Source: CAWIHK01 sp963835935
GTDB taxonomy: Bacteria > Bacteroidota > Ignavibacteria > UBA10030 > CAVZMI01
DNA: 64,000 nt
Reading direction: 5' to 3'
NCBI GenBank assembly: GCA_963835935.1
Contig: CAWIHK010000001.1
Coordinates: forward strand, 434,001-498,000
Position numbers and translations under genes: made by a program
The notes under the pieces: generated by a model
The model's database searches: none
What the model saw: only the letters and a program-made list of their open reading frames with translations
What the model was told of the DNA's origin: nothing
Shown: positions 36,059 through 45,698 of the stretch, one piece after another
Layout: the number at the start of each line of letters is the position of its first letter
How positions within the stretch are numbered: the first letter of the stretch is position 1

Positions 36059-39000
36059 TTATTTCCTTTTTCTAAACGATAAAAATCGACTGATGAATTT
36101 GATTCCTTTTTTTATCGAAAAATCATCAATGAGAGAATACACAACCGGTACAACAAAGAGTGTAAGGAGTGTCGATGTTATCAATCCGCCGATCACAGCC
36201 TGTCCCATCGGCGAGCGGAATTCGCTTCCTTCGCTTATCGCGAACGCGACAGGAACCATGCCGAAAATCATCGCAAAGGTTGTCATGAGGATTGGGCGCA
36301 GACGTGTGGCACCCGCCATTATCAATGCCTCGGTTCTCTCGTGTCCTCTATCGCGCAAGACATTCGCGTAATCAACCAATAAAATTCCGTTCTTGGTTAC
36401 AAGTCCCATCAGCATGATGATGCCGATCATCGACATCATCGAAAGCGCGCTGTGAAATATTAGCAAACCGATGACTGCGCCAATCAGCGACATCGGAAGC
36501 GCCAGCATGATAGCGAACGGATAAGTGAAGCTTTCAAATTGCGCTGCGAGAACGATGTATACAAAAACTATTGCAAGAGCAAGCGACAGAATAATGTTTC
36601 CAAAAGATTCGGCCTGCATTTGTCCCTGGCCGACAACACCAACCGAATATCCCGGAGGAGTATCCAACTTGTCGGTTCTTTTCTGAATATCGCCAAGAAC
36701 TTCTCCTAATACACGGCCTGCCATATTTGCATCGATGCGGATTTCACGCTGTCTGTCGAATCGATTAATTTTTGACGGACCGGAACCTTGCCGGATATCT
36801 GCAACGTAGCTAACCGGAACTAGAATTTTTTGTCCTGGCATTCCATCTTTACTGCTTTTAATCGAAAGGTTGTCTACGTCTATGAAGGAAGTTCGATCCG
36901 CTTTACTCAAACGGACACGCACATCGTACTGTTCGTCCCCTTCCTGATATTTTGAGGCAACATATCCATCGACCATGGCACGTGCCGTTGTCGCAATTAG
37001 CCCGACATTGATGCCAAGATCAGAGGCTTTCTCGCGATCTATGCGAATCCGTACTTCCGGTTTTGATATCTCGAGACTATTTTCAATATCCACTGCACCG
37101 GGAGTTGTACGGAAAATATTTTCGACTCGATCGGCGATTACTTTTAATGTCGACATATCGTTACCACGAACACTCATGATAACCGGTTTCTGAGGGCCTC
37201 CGACACCGCCTGGTGGGAGTAAGGATAAATTTGCACCGGGAATATTTTTTAATTCAGCTCTCAGGTCGATTATTATTTGTTCGACACCTCTGCGGCGTTG
37301 GTTTTTCTTCACGAGTTTTACCAGAATATTTCCCTTTGTAACCGGATCATTCCCCGCTCCGATAGTAGTTAATGTTGTGATGACTTCCGGTTGTTTATCG
37401 ATGACTTGTTCGATAGCAGAGCAGATATTGCTTGTTTGTTCCAACGAACTTCCGGGAGCTGCATTTATGCCAATGTTAATCTCACTCTGATCCGAACTGG
37501 GGAAAAATGATGTTCCGATAAAATGGATCAAAACAAAACTGAACAAGAAAATAGCAATCGATCCTAACACCACCGTCGGTCTATGAGATAGAGACCATCT
37601 AATAGCTCCTCGATATTTATTGCTTAGAATTTCGAAGAAGTGGTTGAAGAAATAGAGCCCTCTTCGAATTATCGATCCTGTATTTGATAGCTCTTCATCC
37701 GATTTCAACAGCCATCGGGATGACAGCATCGGCGTTAATGTGAATGCAACGAAGAGCGACACAAGCACTGCGACCGAAACCGTGATACCGAACTGATAGA
37801 AAAACCGTCCCACAAGTCCGGGTGTAAATGCGATTGGGATGAACACGGCGACAATCGTGAATGTGGTCGCCATGACAGCCAAACCGATCTCGCTCGTCGC
37901 AACCTTTGCGGCTTCCATCGGAGTTGCTCCCTGTTGCATGTGCCTGTAAATATTTTCTATCACCACGATGGCATCGTCGATAAGAAGTCCGACTGCAAGC
38001 GAAAGAGCAAGAAGTGTTATCATGTTTAATGTGAAGTTCAGCGCGAACATGATTATGAAGCTGGCAATGATAGAGGTCGGAAGCGCTATCGCGCTGATAA
38101 TTGTCGATCGCAGGTTTGCGAGAAAAAGATACACCACGATAATGGCAAGCAGGCCGCCGTAGATAATATCAAACAGCACGTCGTGTACGGAATCGCGGAT
38201 GAATGTGCTGTTGTCGCGTGCGACTGTGATCTGGATGTCAGGCGGCAGGTCTTTTAATATTGCCGTAATTTCTTTTTGGATATTCTCTGCCACACGGACC
38301 GTGTTGCTCTCCGATTGTTTTAAAATACTCAAACCTACTGCACTTTTTCCATTCACGCGGGTCAAACTTGTCCGTTCCTTGACGCCGTCGTAGGCGGTCG
38401 CTACATCGGAGAGGTGGACGATCTTCCCGCCCGGAGTTGCGACGATTACTTTGTTGAAATCGTCGACGTTAGTATATTTTCCCATCGTTCGAAGAAGTAA
38501 TTCGCGTTTTCCCTGGATCAGATTTCCTGCAGGGACTTCTATGTTGGAAGCAGCAACGCTTTGGATTACATCCTGGATGGAGAGATTGTATGCCTGAAGA
38601 CGCGCGGCATCGACTTCGATTTGGATTTCGCGTTCCGCTCCTCCTACAAGATCAACCCGTCCGACACCGGGAACATTTTCGAGCCGTTTTTTTATTACAT
38701 CTTTTGTGTACGTGGTGATATCTTTTTCAGATCGAAGGCCTGAGACCGAGAGAGTGAATATCGGTTGACTGGCAGGATCGAGTCGCTGGATCACCGGATC
38801 TTTTATATCTTCCGGAAGATCGGCTCTGACCGCAGCAATTTTTTCTCTGACTTCCTGAGCGGCCTGTTTCCCTTCAACCTCGAGTTTGAATTGAATGATA
38901 ATGATCGAAACACCTTCCTGCGAGATCGAAGTAATATGATCGATACCGCCGATCGTGTTGACTGCATCTTCGATTTTTTTTGTCACGTCGGTTTCTATCT

Positions 39001-39172
39001 GTTCGGGACCTGCTCCGGGAAGAACGGTTGTTGCAGTGACGTAGGGAAAATCGATATCCGGGAATTGATCGATATTAAGTCTGATGAAAGAAAAAAGCCC
39101 GAGCACGACAAGCGCAAGGATCATCATCGTTGCAAACACCGGACGTTCTATGGATACATCGGCTAGTTTCAT
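36059..39172 (-). CDS. RND efflux pump, inner-membrane subunit (AcrB/HAE1 family)
   Basis: 1037 aa, normal length for the hydrophobe/amphiphile efflux class. It starts MKLADVSIERPVFATMM, with the usual RPVxA motif. Motifs include GAGPEQIETDVTKKIEDAV, GLLIDDAIVVIENI with the paired Asp of the proton relay in helix 4, and a second repeat with GLVTKNGILLVDYAN. Twelve membrane helices and two large periplasmic loops are expected. It exports drugs, detergents or metabolites with the adaptor and TolC-like partners encoded upstream; the adaptor gene is interrupted. The substrate is not predictable. Confidence 0.95.
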   Translation of the reverse strand: MKLADVSIERPVFATMMILALVVLGLFSFIRLNIDQFPDIDFPYVTATTVLPGAGPEQIETDVTKKIEDAVNTIGGIDHITSISQEGVSIIIIQFKLEVEGKQAAQEVREKIAAVRADLPEDIKDPVIQRLDPASQPIFTLSVSGLRSEKDITTYTKDVIKKRLENVPGVGRVDLVGGAEREIQIEVDAARLQAYNLSIQDVIQSVAASNIEVPAGNLIQGKRELLLRTMGKYTNVDDFNKVIVATPGGKIVHLSDVATAYDGVKERTSLTRVNGKSAVGLSILKQSESNTVRVAENIQKEITAILKDLPPDIQITVARDNSTFIRDSVHDVLFDIIYGGLLAIIVVYLFLANLRSTIISAIALPTSIIASFIIMFALNFTLNMITLLALSLAVGLLIDDAIVVIENIYRHMQQGATPMEAAKVATSEIGLAVMATTFTIVAVFIPIAFTPGLVGRFFYQFGITVSVAVLVSLFVAFTLTPMLSSRWLLKSDEELSNTGSIIRRGLYFFNHFFEILSNKYRGAIRWSLSHRPTVVLGSIAIFLFSFVLIHFIGTSFFPSSDQSEINIGINAAPGSSLEQTSNICSAIEQVIDKQPEVITTLTTIGAGNDPVTKGNILVKLVKKNQRRRGVEQIIIDLRAELKNIPGANLSLLPPGGVGGPQKPVIMSVRGNDMSTLKVIADRVENIFRTTPGAVDIENSLEISKPEVRIRIDREKASDLGINVGLIATTARAMVDGYVASKYQEGDEQYDVRVRLSKADRTSFIDVDNLSIKSSKDGMPGQKILVPVSYVADIRQGSGPSKINRFDRQREIRIDANMAGRVLGEVLGDIQKRTDKLDTPPGYSVGVVGQGQMQAESFGNIILSLALAIVFVYIVLAAQFESFTYPFAIMLALPMSLIGAVIGLLIFHSALSMMSMIGIIMLMGLVTKNGILLVDYANVLRDRGHERTEALIMAGATRLRPILMTTFAMIFGMVPVAFAISEGSEFRSPMGQAVIGGLITSTLLTLFVVPVVYSLIDDFSIKKGIKFISRFLSFRKRK

Positions 39173-39204
39173 GAGATCGGTCTCACTTTCTATTCTTCAG
39201 TCGA

Positions 39205-40248
39205 TTAATTCAAGTGGTTGGTAATATTCACGAAGCCGCTATCACGTGCATTCGTCGCTCCGGTCGTTACTACTGTATCTCTTTCACCGAGTCCCTTAAG
39301 TATTTCCGTGAACTTCCCGTCCGATACGCCAGTCAGAACCGTACTCTGATACGACCGGCCGTTTCGTGTGACGAATACCCGATTGACAGTCCCGTCGCTT
39401 TGTATTGCAGTATTCGGTACGACAAGTGTTTCTTTCCGTGGTGAAATCAGTACATCGACTTTGCAGAACATACCGGATTTAAACCATCGATCCCGTGTGT
39501 TGGGGAAGATAGCCTTGATTTCGAACGTTCGTGATTTTGGGTCGGCCGATTTCGACAGTTGGATTATTTCACCTTCTGCTACTACATCGGGCCGCGATTC
39601 GGAATACACATGGAGCTTCTGTCCGATTGCTAAGTTCGTCATATCGACTTCATTGATATTAAATAAAACTTTTAACCGATTGATTTTTGCAATCGTTGAT
39701 AGAATAGTTCCCGGAGTTGTAAGATCGCCTATATTGGCATTAAGTGAGGTAACGACTCCCGCGATCGGCGTTGTGAGTTCAACAGCACTTCGGGCGGCAT
39801 CGAAGTTAGCTTTAGCAACATCGTATTGGGTTTGTGTTCCATCGAGCGCTTGCCGGGATATTGCTCCTTCTTGAAAAAGCGATTTCATCCGTTCGAGTGT
39901 TTGCTGGGCATTTTTAAAATTTGCCTCTGCTTGATAATATTGGGATGATGCCCCGCTTTTATCGAGCCCGACGATAACCTGTCCCGGATTGACATCGTCA
40001 CCGACATGGACTTTAAGATAAGTAATTCGTTCTGAAATTTTTGAGACAATATTCGCCTGCTCTTCACCTTATAGTGATCCGGAATATGTTTTTGTCACCG
40101 AGAGGCTCTGACGCGTAGCAAGTGCTACTTCAACAGGAATAATATTTACACCTGATGAAGTACCGGCTTGTTGTTCCTTTGTTCCCGATTCACACCCAAA
40201 TAATATGAGGACGAGAATTAAACATAAAACCTGCAAATAATTATTCAT
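39205..40248 (-). pseudogene. RND periplasmic adaptor (HlyD/MFP), in-frame stop at codon 60
   Basis: From ATG 40248 the frame encodes a lipoprotein signal (LILVLILFGCES) and ends at TAA (40071-40069). The same frame then continues without further breaks to 39205: EEQANIVSKISERITYLKVHVGDDVNPGQ (the biotinyl-lipoyl half), a coiled coil, and the beta-barrel and membrane-proximal domains. One base change (for example GAA to TAA) explains it. A downstream ATG at 39888 would give only 227 aa without lipid anchor. Either the pump has lost its adaptor, or the stop is read through, or it is a sequencing error. All neighbours in the operon are intact. Confidence 0.9.
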
Positions 40249-40309
40249 AAAAATCTTTCTGTTCTATTTTTCATCTATGATTGATTATTACTTCGTCATT
40301 CGTAATTCA

Positions 40310-41692
40310 TCATTTTCTTACTCCTACGGCGTATTGCCATTCTGCTTGTGCAACGAGATAGTCATATATTGCCTGAGCATAATTTGTTTGAGCGCGTGTC
40401 ATCGCGACTTGTGCATCCAGAAGTTCGAGTTGTGTGCCAACTCCACTTGAAAATCGAGTTTGCGCAATGTGAACTGCTTTTTTTGCTTGTTCAATATTTT
40501 TTTCCTGACCGGCGATTCGTTTTTTTGCTTCGGCCATTCTCAATTCGGCAGATTGAATTTGGATTTTTAGACCTTCTTCAACTTTCAATCGCGTGGTATG
40601 GATTTTTTCATGATCTATTATAGCCTGTTGGACGCGTGCACTAGTTTTAAATCCATCGAACAGGGGAATTGAGAGATTCAGACCGAAATTCAACATTTTC
40701 GCCCAATTATATTTGTCAAAGTTCCATGTATTGTCCTGTGCCTGCCAGATATAACCGCCGATGAGATTAAGTGTCGGATAGTAGCCGGCGCGTTCAATGC
40801 TGATGTTTTTTTCAAAAAGATCTTCCTGTAGTGCAAGCTGAATGATTGTCGTATTAGTAGTCAACGCATCAGCGCGTGCTTGTTCGAGTGTGGTTTGAGG
40901 AATTTCCTCGAAAGTAAATTCACCCTGAAGAACGATCTCCTGTTCAAGAGGGATAGTCAAAAGTGTTTTTAAAGCATTCACTGCCAGGGCATAATTATTT
41001 TCCGCCGAGATAACCATCGGCTCAGTGTTTGCAAGCTGGACGTTTGCCCGGAGGAGATCGAATTCCGCCGCCATACCGTGGTTGTATTGTGATTGGATAT
41101 TTTCATAATTCGCTTTTACTACTTCCAGGCCTTGCCGATTTGCCTCCACCAGTTTTTGGGCCAGCAGTACGAGATAAAAAGATTTCTTCACTTCTCTGAT
41201 GATGACCTGTTGTGTGTTCTGATACGATTGAGCGGTAAAATCGCGATACGTATGTGCAATCGATAATGCTGTCCCAACTCTGAGACTGAACAGCGGCTGT
41301 GAAAGAGTAAACCCAGCCTGATAAGCATTTGAAGATCCTATTTCAAACGCTACAGTCTGGTCTGTTGGATTTAGTAACGGTGTATTGGCCGGAATGAAGA
41401 GAACCGGTTTTTTAATATTTCTGGTGTACTGTCCGGATGCCGAGAATTGCGGGAGAGCACCTGACCATGCTTCATTCACCTGGGCATCTGCTCTTTCTTG
41501 ATCCTCGCCTGCGATGATAACATCGCGATTGTTTGCCAGCGCCAGTGCTACTGCTTTCTCTAGTGTAATAAGAAGAGGCGATTGCTGAGTGTGCTCATCC
41601 GCCGCTGCAGCAGTGTGGGGGATAAGCAATGCACCGAGAATCGATGAAAGAACGAAAATGAGTAGCGAACGTGACGGTGTGGAATATCTCAT
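40310..41692 (-). CDS. TolC-family outer-membrane efflux protein
   Basis: 460 aa with a signal peptide (about 1-30) and two repeats of the outer-membrane efflux protein family: ITLEKAVALALANNRDV near the start, NYENIQSQYNHGMAAEFDLLRANVQLA, and TRFSSGVGTQLELLDAQVAMTRAQTNYAQAIYDY near the end. Trimers form the outer-membrane channel and periplasmic tunnel. It is six bases after tetR and upstream of the adaptor, the usual operon order. Confidence 0.93.
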   Translation of the reverse strand: MRYSTPSRSLLIFVLSSILGALLIPHTAAAADEHTQQSPLLITLEKAVALALANNRDVIIAGEDQERADAQVNEAWSGALPQFSASGQYTRNIKKPVLFIPANTPLLNPTDQTVAFEIGSSNAYQAGFTLSQPLFSLRVGTALSIAHTYRDFTAQSYQNTQQVIIREVKKSFYLVLLAQKLVEANRQGLEVVKANYENIQSQYNHGMAAEFDLLRANVQLANTEPMVISAENNYALAVNALKTLLTIPLEQEIVLQGEFTFEEIPQTTLEQARADALTTNTTIIQLALQEDLFEKNISIERAGYYPTLNLIGGYIWQAQDNTWNFDKYNWAKMLNFGLNLSIPLFDGFKTSARVQQAIIDHEKIHTTRLKVEEGLKIQIQSAELRMAEAKKRIAGQEKNIEQAKKAVHIAQTRFSSGVGTQLELLDAQVAMTRAQTNYAQAIYDYLVAQAEWQYAVGVRK

Positions 41693-41697
41693 AATAG

Positions 41698-42369
41698 TTA
41701 TCCTTTTGCATTTAATTCCAGGATTCCGTCAAAAAAAACGGAAACAATAAGAGCGACGGCATGATCGATGTCGTAATCTTTTTTTAATCGAAACGGCCCG
41801 AAATGATTGAGACAATAAAAACGCAGCATGCCGTCGAACAGCATGGCGAGCATCAAGGGATCGGCCTCTTTGCTAGTTTTCGTTTTCATTTCTTTCTTAA
41901 GAGGTTGCGCGACCAACTTAATAATTTTTTTAAAGCTCGCCGAGAAACTGAGCAACCTTTTATTAAATTCTGCTGAACTGGAGTTATTCATTTCACGAAT
42001 AATGAGCTGGAATAAATCAAAATTGTCCCGTGCATAGGAAAGATATTTTTTTGCATACAACGTAAGTTTTGTGCGAGCGTCGCCCGGTGATGCCATAGAT
42101 GATTCTACTATCCGGGTTGTTTCAGCTATGAGTTCATCGACGATTCCATAAAAGAGTTCTTCTTTACTATTGAAGTAATTATAGATCGTCCCTTTTCCGA
42201 ATTGTGCGTGCTGAGCAATTTCTTCAAGCGTTGTGTGATGATATCCTTTTTGGAGAAATAATTCACGGGCCGCAACTAATATTTCCTTTTGGTGGGTATT
42301 TTTTTCACGCTCTCGGCGTGAAAGCCCCGCCGTATCTTTATCCATATGATCAGCGAATTCCTGATTCAA
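41698..42369 (-). CDS. TetR-family transcriptional regulator of the efflux operon
   Basis: 223 aa from TTG 42369, chosen because AAGGAG lies five bases upstream; the ATG eight codons later has no such site. The helix-turn-helix is at about residues 25-72: ILVAARELFLQKGYHHTTLEEIAQHAQFGKGTIYNYFNSKEELF. The C-terminal part binds an unknown ligand. It is the first gene of the operon and overlaps no other. The palindrome at 42401-42415 sits on its own promoter, so it likely represses itself and the pump. Confidence 0.9.
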   Translation of the reverse strand: MNQEFADHMDKDTAGLSRREREKNTHQKEILVAARELFLQKGYHHTTLEEIAQHAQFGKGTIYNYFNSKEELFYGIVDELIAETTRIVESSMASPGDARTKLTLYAKKYLSYARDNFDLFQLIIREMNNSSSAEFNKRLLSFSASFKKIIKLVAQPLKKEMKTKTSKEADPLMLAMLFDGMLRFYCLNHFGPFRLKKDYDIDHAVALIVSVFFDGILELNAKG

Positions 42370-42400
42370 AGAAACTCCTTGAATATTTTATGCACTAACG

Positions 42401-42428
42401 AGTCACATTGTGACTGGTGGGTCACAAT
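42401..42428. promoter_or_regulatory. Palindromic operator for the TetR regulator
   Basis: AGTCACATTGTGACT (42401-42415) is a perfect palindrome with 7-base arms, followed by a further half-site GTCACAAT (42421-42428). It begins right after the -10 box of the tetR promoter, a position where binding would block transcription. Confidence 0.6.
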
Positions 42429-42454
42429 ATATGGAAGAAATTTCTCGATGTCAA
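42426..42454 (-). promoter_or_regulatory. Promoter of the efflux operon
   Basis: On the minus strand TTGACA (42454-42449), 17 bases, TATATT (42431-42426): a near-consensus housekeeping promoter about 55 bases before the TTG start of tetR. Confidence 0.7.
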
Positions 42455-42584
42455 GTAATATGTTTCATGATGTAATCTGCCGTATAACTTATTTATCGTA
42501 ATATATTATCGGAATATAAAAATAAATCTAAATAAGAATATGTTCGGGAAGCTCTGATAATTTTGATTTGTCAGTAATTGTGAT

Positions 42585-42917
42585 CTACTTTTCGTTTTTC
42601 TTGTTTGTAAGAAATGCGAGGATGATCTTGCAGCTATCGTAATCAAAACGGTGGTGGATGGGTGTCAATTGCTCGGCTTCGTCGCTTGCGCGCTTAGCGC
42701 TTCCGAGCAGGCACCAATTGAAGATATAAAATGATTCTTCGATGTCGTCCCGGTCGGATGATTCGGAAATCATTACCGCTCCCGGATACGGCCATGCTTT
42801 CACACGCCGGTCATCAAAAGCTGAAAAGAAGCGGCTGTTATAAGCCGCCGGTTCTTCTTCTCCAACGCAGGCTCCGTGACACTGGCCCAAATGGTAAAGG
42901 GAATAAAAAGAACGCAC
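42585..42917 (-). pseudogene. C-terminal fragment of a GIY-YIG/UvrC-like gene
   Basis: The 110 codons encode SLYHLGQCHGACVGEEEPA, RVKAWPYPG, SFYIFNWCLLGS and HRFDYDSCKIILAFLT, each matching the C-terminal part of the gene at 45699-46618. The N-terminal GIY-YIG nuclease domain and start are absent. Both copies are on the minus strand and flank the TonB receptor gene pair. The other bases in the 42370-43048 gap hold only the efflux promoter and AT-rich sequence. Confidence 0.8.
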
Positions 42918-43048
42918 ATTCCAATAACGGATTTCGAATAGATATTATTTTTTAATTTCAAATTTATCTAAATAATTCCAAAGCATTTCCGATAATGAAT
43001 ATTACTACTAATTAATTAATTCATAATCACTTAGAAAAAGGAGATATT

Positions 43049-45100
43049 ATGAGAAAAGTAATTTTCTTTGCTTTTTCTTTAATCTTCGTACTGTCTACAA
43101 GTGTATTTGCTCAGGAGATTAGTGTCGATCAATTAATGGATATGAATTTGAAGGATATTTTAACAGTCAAGATTGTTTCAGGTTCAATCATGAAGCAATC
43201 AATTGAAAATTCTCCGATAATTATCGATGTGATTACAAAAGAACAGATACGGGATTTTAATGCTGATGACTTATATGAATTAATAAGTTATTTGCCGGGA
43301 GTTCAAATGTCGGAAACATTTTTCGGCAGAACCGTTCTGAATTTTCGAGGAGTGAAAAATTATCATTACGAAAATAAAGTTTTACTAACACTCAACGGGA
43401 AGCCGATGTTTGAAGCAGTCAATGGGTCCTTTTTCCTGGAGATGATACCGATCAATTCCATCGAGCGGATTGAGGTGATTCGTGGGCAGGGCGGTACCTT
43501 GATGGGAACGAATGCGTATTCGGGCGTCATCAATATCGTTACCACGAAAGGAAATGATAATTCGGCAAGGACAACCTTGAAAGGCGGGTACGGCAGCTAT
43601 AACACATTATCCGGGAATTTCAATACGAATTACAAACTTGATCAGAATAATGGTTTGTATTTTGCTGCATCTGCAGTCAATGGCAAAGGCTATCCTTTCA
43701 ATGTCGTAAAAGACGAAGCCGGTAAAAGCAAAACATTCGACTATCAGAATAATTATCAAAATGCGTTTCTGAATTTCAGTAATAACAATATCAGCGTTGA
43801 TGTCGGTTATATGAATGAGTTAAAATCGAAATTCGGCATCACACCGAATATTAATTACACGGGGCTTACTCATTATAAAATGTTTTTTGCAAGCGCTGAT
43901 TATAAAACGGAGCTTGCCGAAAAACTTGGTTTGACCTATTCGATCAAATTTAACAGGTACAATGTCCCTGAAGCAGATATTGGATATTTTCCCACAAAAG
44001 CTTTTATAGCTAATATCGCAGGTAATGTTAATCATGATACTAGTGAAATTTATCAGAAGTTTGGCGGATATACATTACAAACCGAATTACAAACCGATTA
44101 TAAGTTGACCGATAACCTTTCAAACATTAGCGGCCTTGTTTATGAGACTGCGAAAAGCGATGAGTATGAATTTTTGTTGTATAATGAGAATGTTGTACAC
44201 CCGTACAGTGCATATCTTACCGAGCCGCATTCTTATTCATTATCGGCTTATACTCAATTCGAGTATAAACCTATCAAGGAAATTCAAACGGTTGCAGGTA
44301 TTCGCGTTGTAAAGGACCAGCAATTGACAGATCTTTTCTTGTCACCCCGGTTAGGAATAATTTATTCGCTTGAAGATAAATATTTCTTCAAGGCTCTTTA
44401 TGGCGAAGGTTTCCGAATCCCGAGCTTGTTTGAAAAATATGTGACGACATACAACGTTCTTTACGGTTCTCCAAGTTTAAATCCGGAAAAGGCTGATAAT
44501 TATGATCTCGTCTTTGAAGGATTGTTAAACAAGACGAAAGCCCGCCTTGATGGTTTTATGTCGTTTATTAGAAACGACATAACTCGAGTTCCGACGCAAG
44601 ATCCGGCAACACAGGGAAAAAGCGCCGCCATTTATATCAACGATCCGGCAAAATATTTGATCTATGGCATTGAAGGCTCCATTTCCGGTGTAGTAACAGA
44701 TAAAGGATCTTATGGAGTGAATGTTAGTTGGGAAAAAGGTAAGAATCGGGATACGAAGGCTGAGATGCTTTATTCTGCAAATATTACCGCAAGCGGATGG
44801 TTGAATTATAAAATAACAGACAATCTTTCTGTTACTCCATATGCACAGTATATCGGGAAACGCAAAGGACAATACCAAGCGACTGCAGCATCATCAATAA
44901 TTGCCTATACGTTGCCTGACTACATTCTTGCGAACCTGAATATAAAATATAGATTTGATTGGTTCGTGATAGACTTTACACTCAATAATATTCTGAACAA
45001 GGATTATACATATCCGGAATATATCAGGTATAAAATCCCCGACATCCCCGGCGGCAGGGACAGAAGTTTCCGAATCCAATTAAGTTATGATTTATTATAG
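43049..45100 (+). CDS. TonB-dependent outer-membrane receptor
   Basis: 683 aa. Signal peptide to about residue 21 (VFAQ). The plug domain (about 45-165) has SPIIIDVITKEQIRDFNADDLYELISYLPGVQ, RGVKN, SIERIEVIRGQGGTLMGTNAYSGVINIVT; the rest is a 22-strand barrel ending in a C-terminal strand with terminal aromatic/hydrophobic residues (QLSYDLL). There is no N-terminal carboxypeptidase-like domain, so it is not the SusC type. It probably takes up an iron chelate, cobalamin or other small compound. AAAGGAG precedes the ATG. The YfiR-like gene follows after 15 bases. Confidence 0.92.
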   Translation: MRKVIFFAFSLIFVLSTSVFAQEISVDQLMDMNLKDILTVKIVSGSIMKQSIENSPIIIDVITKEQIRDFNADDLYELISYLPGVQMSETFFGRTVLNFRGVKNYHYENKVLLTLNGKPMFEAVNGSFFLEMIPINSIERIEVIRGQGGTLMGTNAYSGVINIVTTKGNDNSARTTLKGGYGSYNTLSGNFNTNYKLDQNNGLYFAASAVNGKGYPFNVVKDEAGKSKTFDYQNNYQNAFLNFSNNNISVDVGYMNELKSKFGITPNINYTGLTHYKMFFASADYKTELAEKLGLTYSIKFNRYNVPEADIGYFPTKAFIANIAGNVNHDTSEIYQKFGGYTLQTELQTDYKLTDNLSNISGLVYETAKSDEYEFLLYNENVVHPYSAYLTEPHSYSLSAYTQFEYKPIKEIQTVAGIRVVKDQQLTDLFLSPRLGIIYSLEDKYFFKALYGEGFRIPSLFEKYVTTYNVLYGSPSLNPEKADNYDLVFEGLLNKTKARLDGFMSFIRNDITRVPTQDPATQGKSAAIYINDPAKYLIYGIEGSISGVVTDKGSYGVNVSWEKGKNRDTKAEMLYSANITASGWLNYKITDNLSVTPYAQYIGKRKGQYQATAASSIIAYTLPDYILANLNIKYRFDWFVIDFTLNNILNKDYTYPEYIRYKIPDIPGGRDRSFRIQLSYDLL

Positions 45101-45115
45101 AGGAGTTTAAATAAT

Positions 45116-45631
45116 ATGAGAAAGATTACTTTATTTGCTTTATTACTCGTTATCATGTCGAATGAAATAATTTTGGCAAAAGAAAGTTGTCCCGAAAATG
45201 TTCAAGCCGTAATACTACTTAAAGTCCTTGGTTATACAAGAAAAATTGGCGGTATTGAAAAAAGTAATATCGTCATAGGAATTTTGAACGGCGGGGCAAT
45301 GATAAATTTTGTAAAAGCTGCTGCGGAAAAAGCAGAAAATACAAAAATTACGGTGAAAGAAGTCAAAGCTTCCAACCTGGAAGGAATAGACATCGTTTAT
45401 ATTCCGAAAGGGACCGCTGCCGCAGAAATAAAAAAGGTAACGGAAGACGCGAAGAAAAAGAAAATATTTACAATTGCCGGTGACCCGGATATGATGAACA
45501 GTTACAGCGTTACCTTCAGCGTCTATTTGGAAGATCAGAGACCTAGGTTGGTAGTCGACCTGGAATCTTCAGAACAGGAAGGAGTAAATTTCAGCGCAGA
45601 GTTGCTGAACATTACCCAGATTAAAAAATAG
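45116..45631 (+). CDS. YfiR/DUF4154-like periplasmic protein
   Basis: 171 aa with a signal peptide (1-21, ILAK). The body VQAVILLKVLGYTRKI, KSNIVIGILNGG, GIDIVYIPKG, IFTIAGDPDMMN and VVDLESSEQEGVNFSAELLNI follows the pattern of YfiR/DUF4154 proteins. These are often encoded after TonB receptors and act in the periplasm on a membrane signalling partner. No diguanylate cyclase or histidine kinase partner is next to it here. A terminator follows at once. Confidence 0.72.
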   Translation: MRKITLFALLLVIMSNEIILAKESCPENVQAVILLKVLGYTRKIGGIEKSNIVIGILNGGAMINFVKAAAEKAENTKITVKEVKASNLEGIDIVYIPKGTAAAEIKKVTEDAKKKKIFTIAGDPDMMNSYSVTFSVYLEDQRPRLVVDLESSEQEGVNFSAELLNITQIKK

Positions 45632-45647
45632 GACAGTGATAGCATAC

Positions 45648-45682
45648 GGGGTTCAAATATAGTTGAACCCCGGTTTATTTTT
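45648..45682 (+). terminator. Intrinsic terminator after the YfiR-like gene
   Basis: GGGGTTCAA (45648-45656) pairs with TTGAACCCC (45663-45671), followed by GGTTTATTTTT. Confidence 0.8.
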
Positions 45683-45698
45683 AAAGGACGAAAATAAT

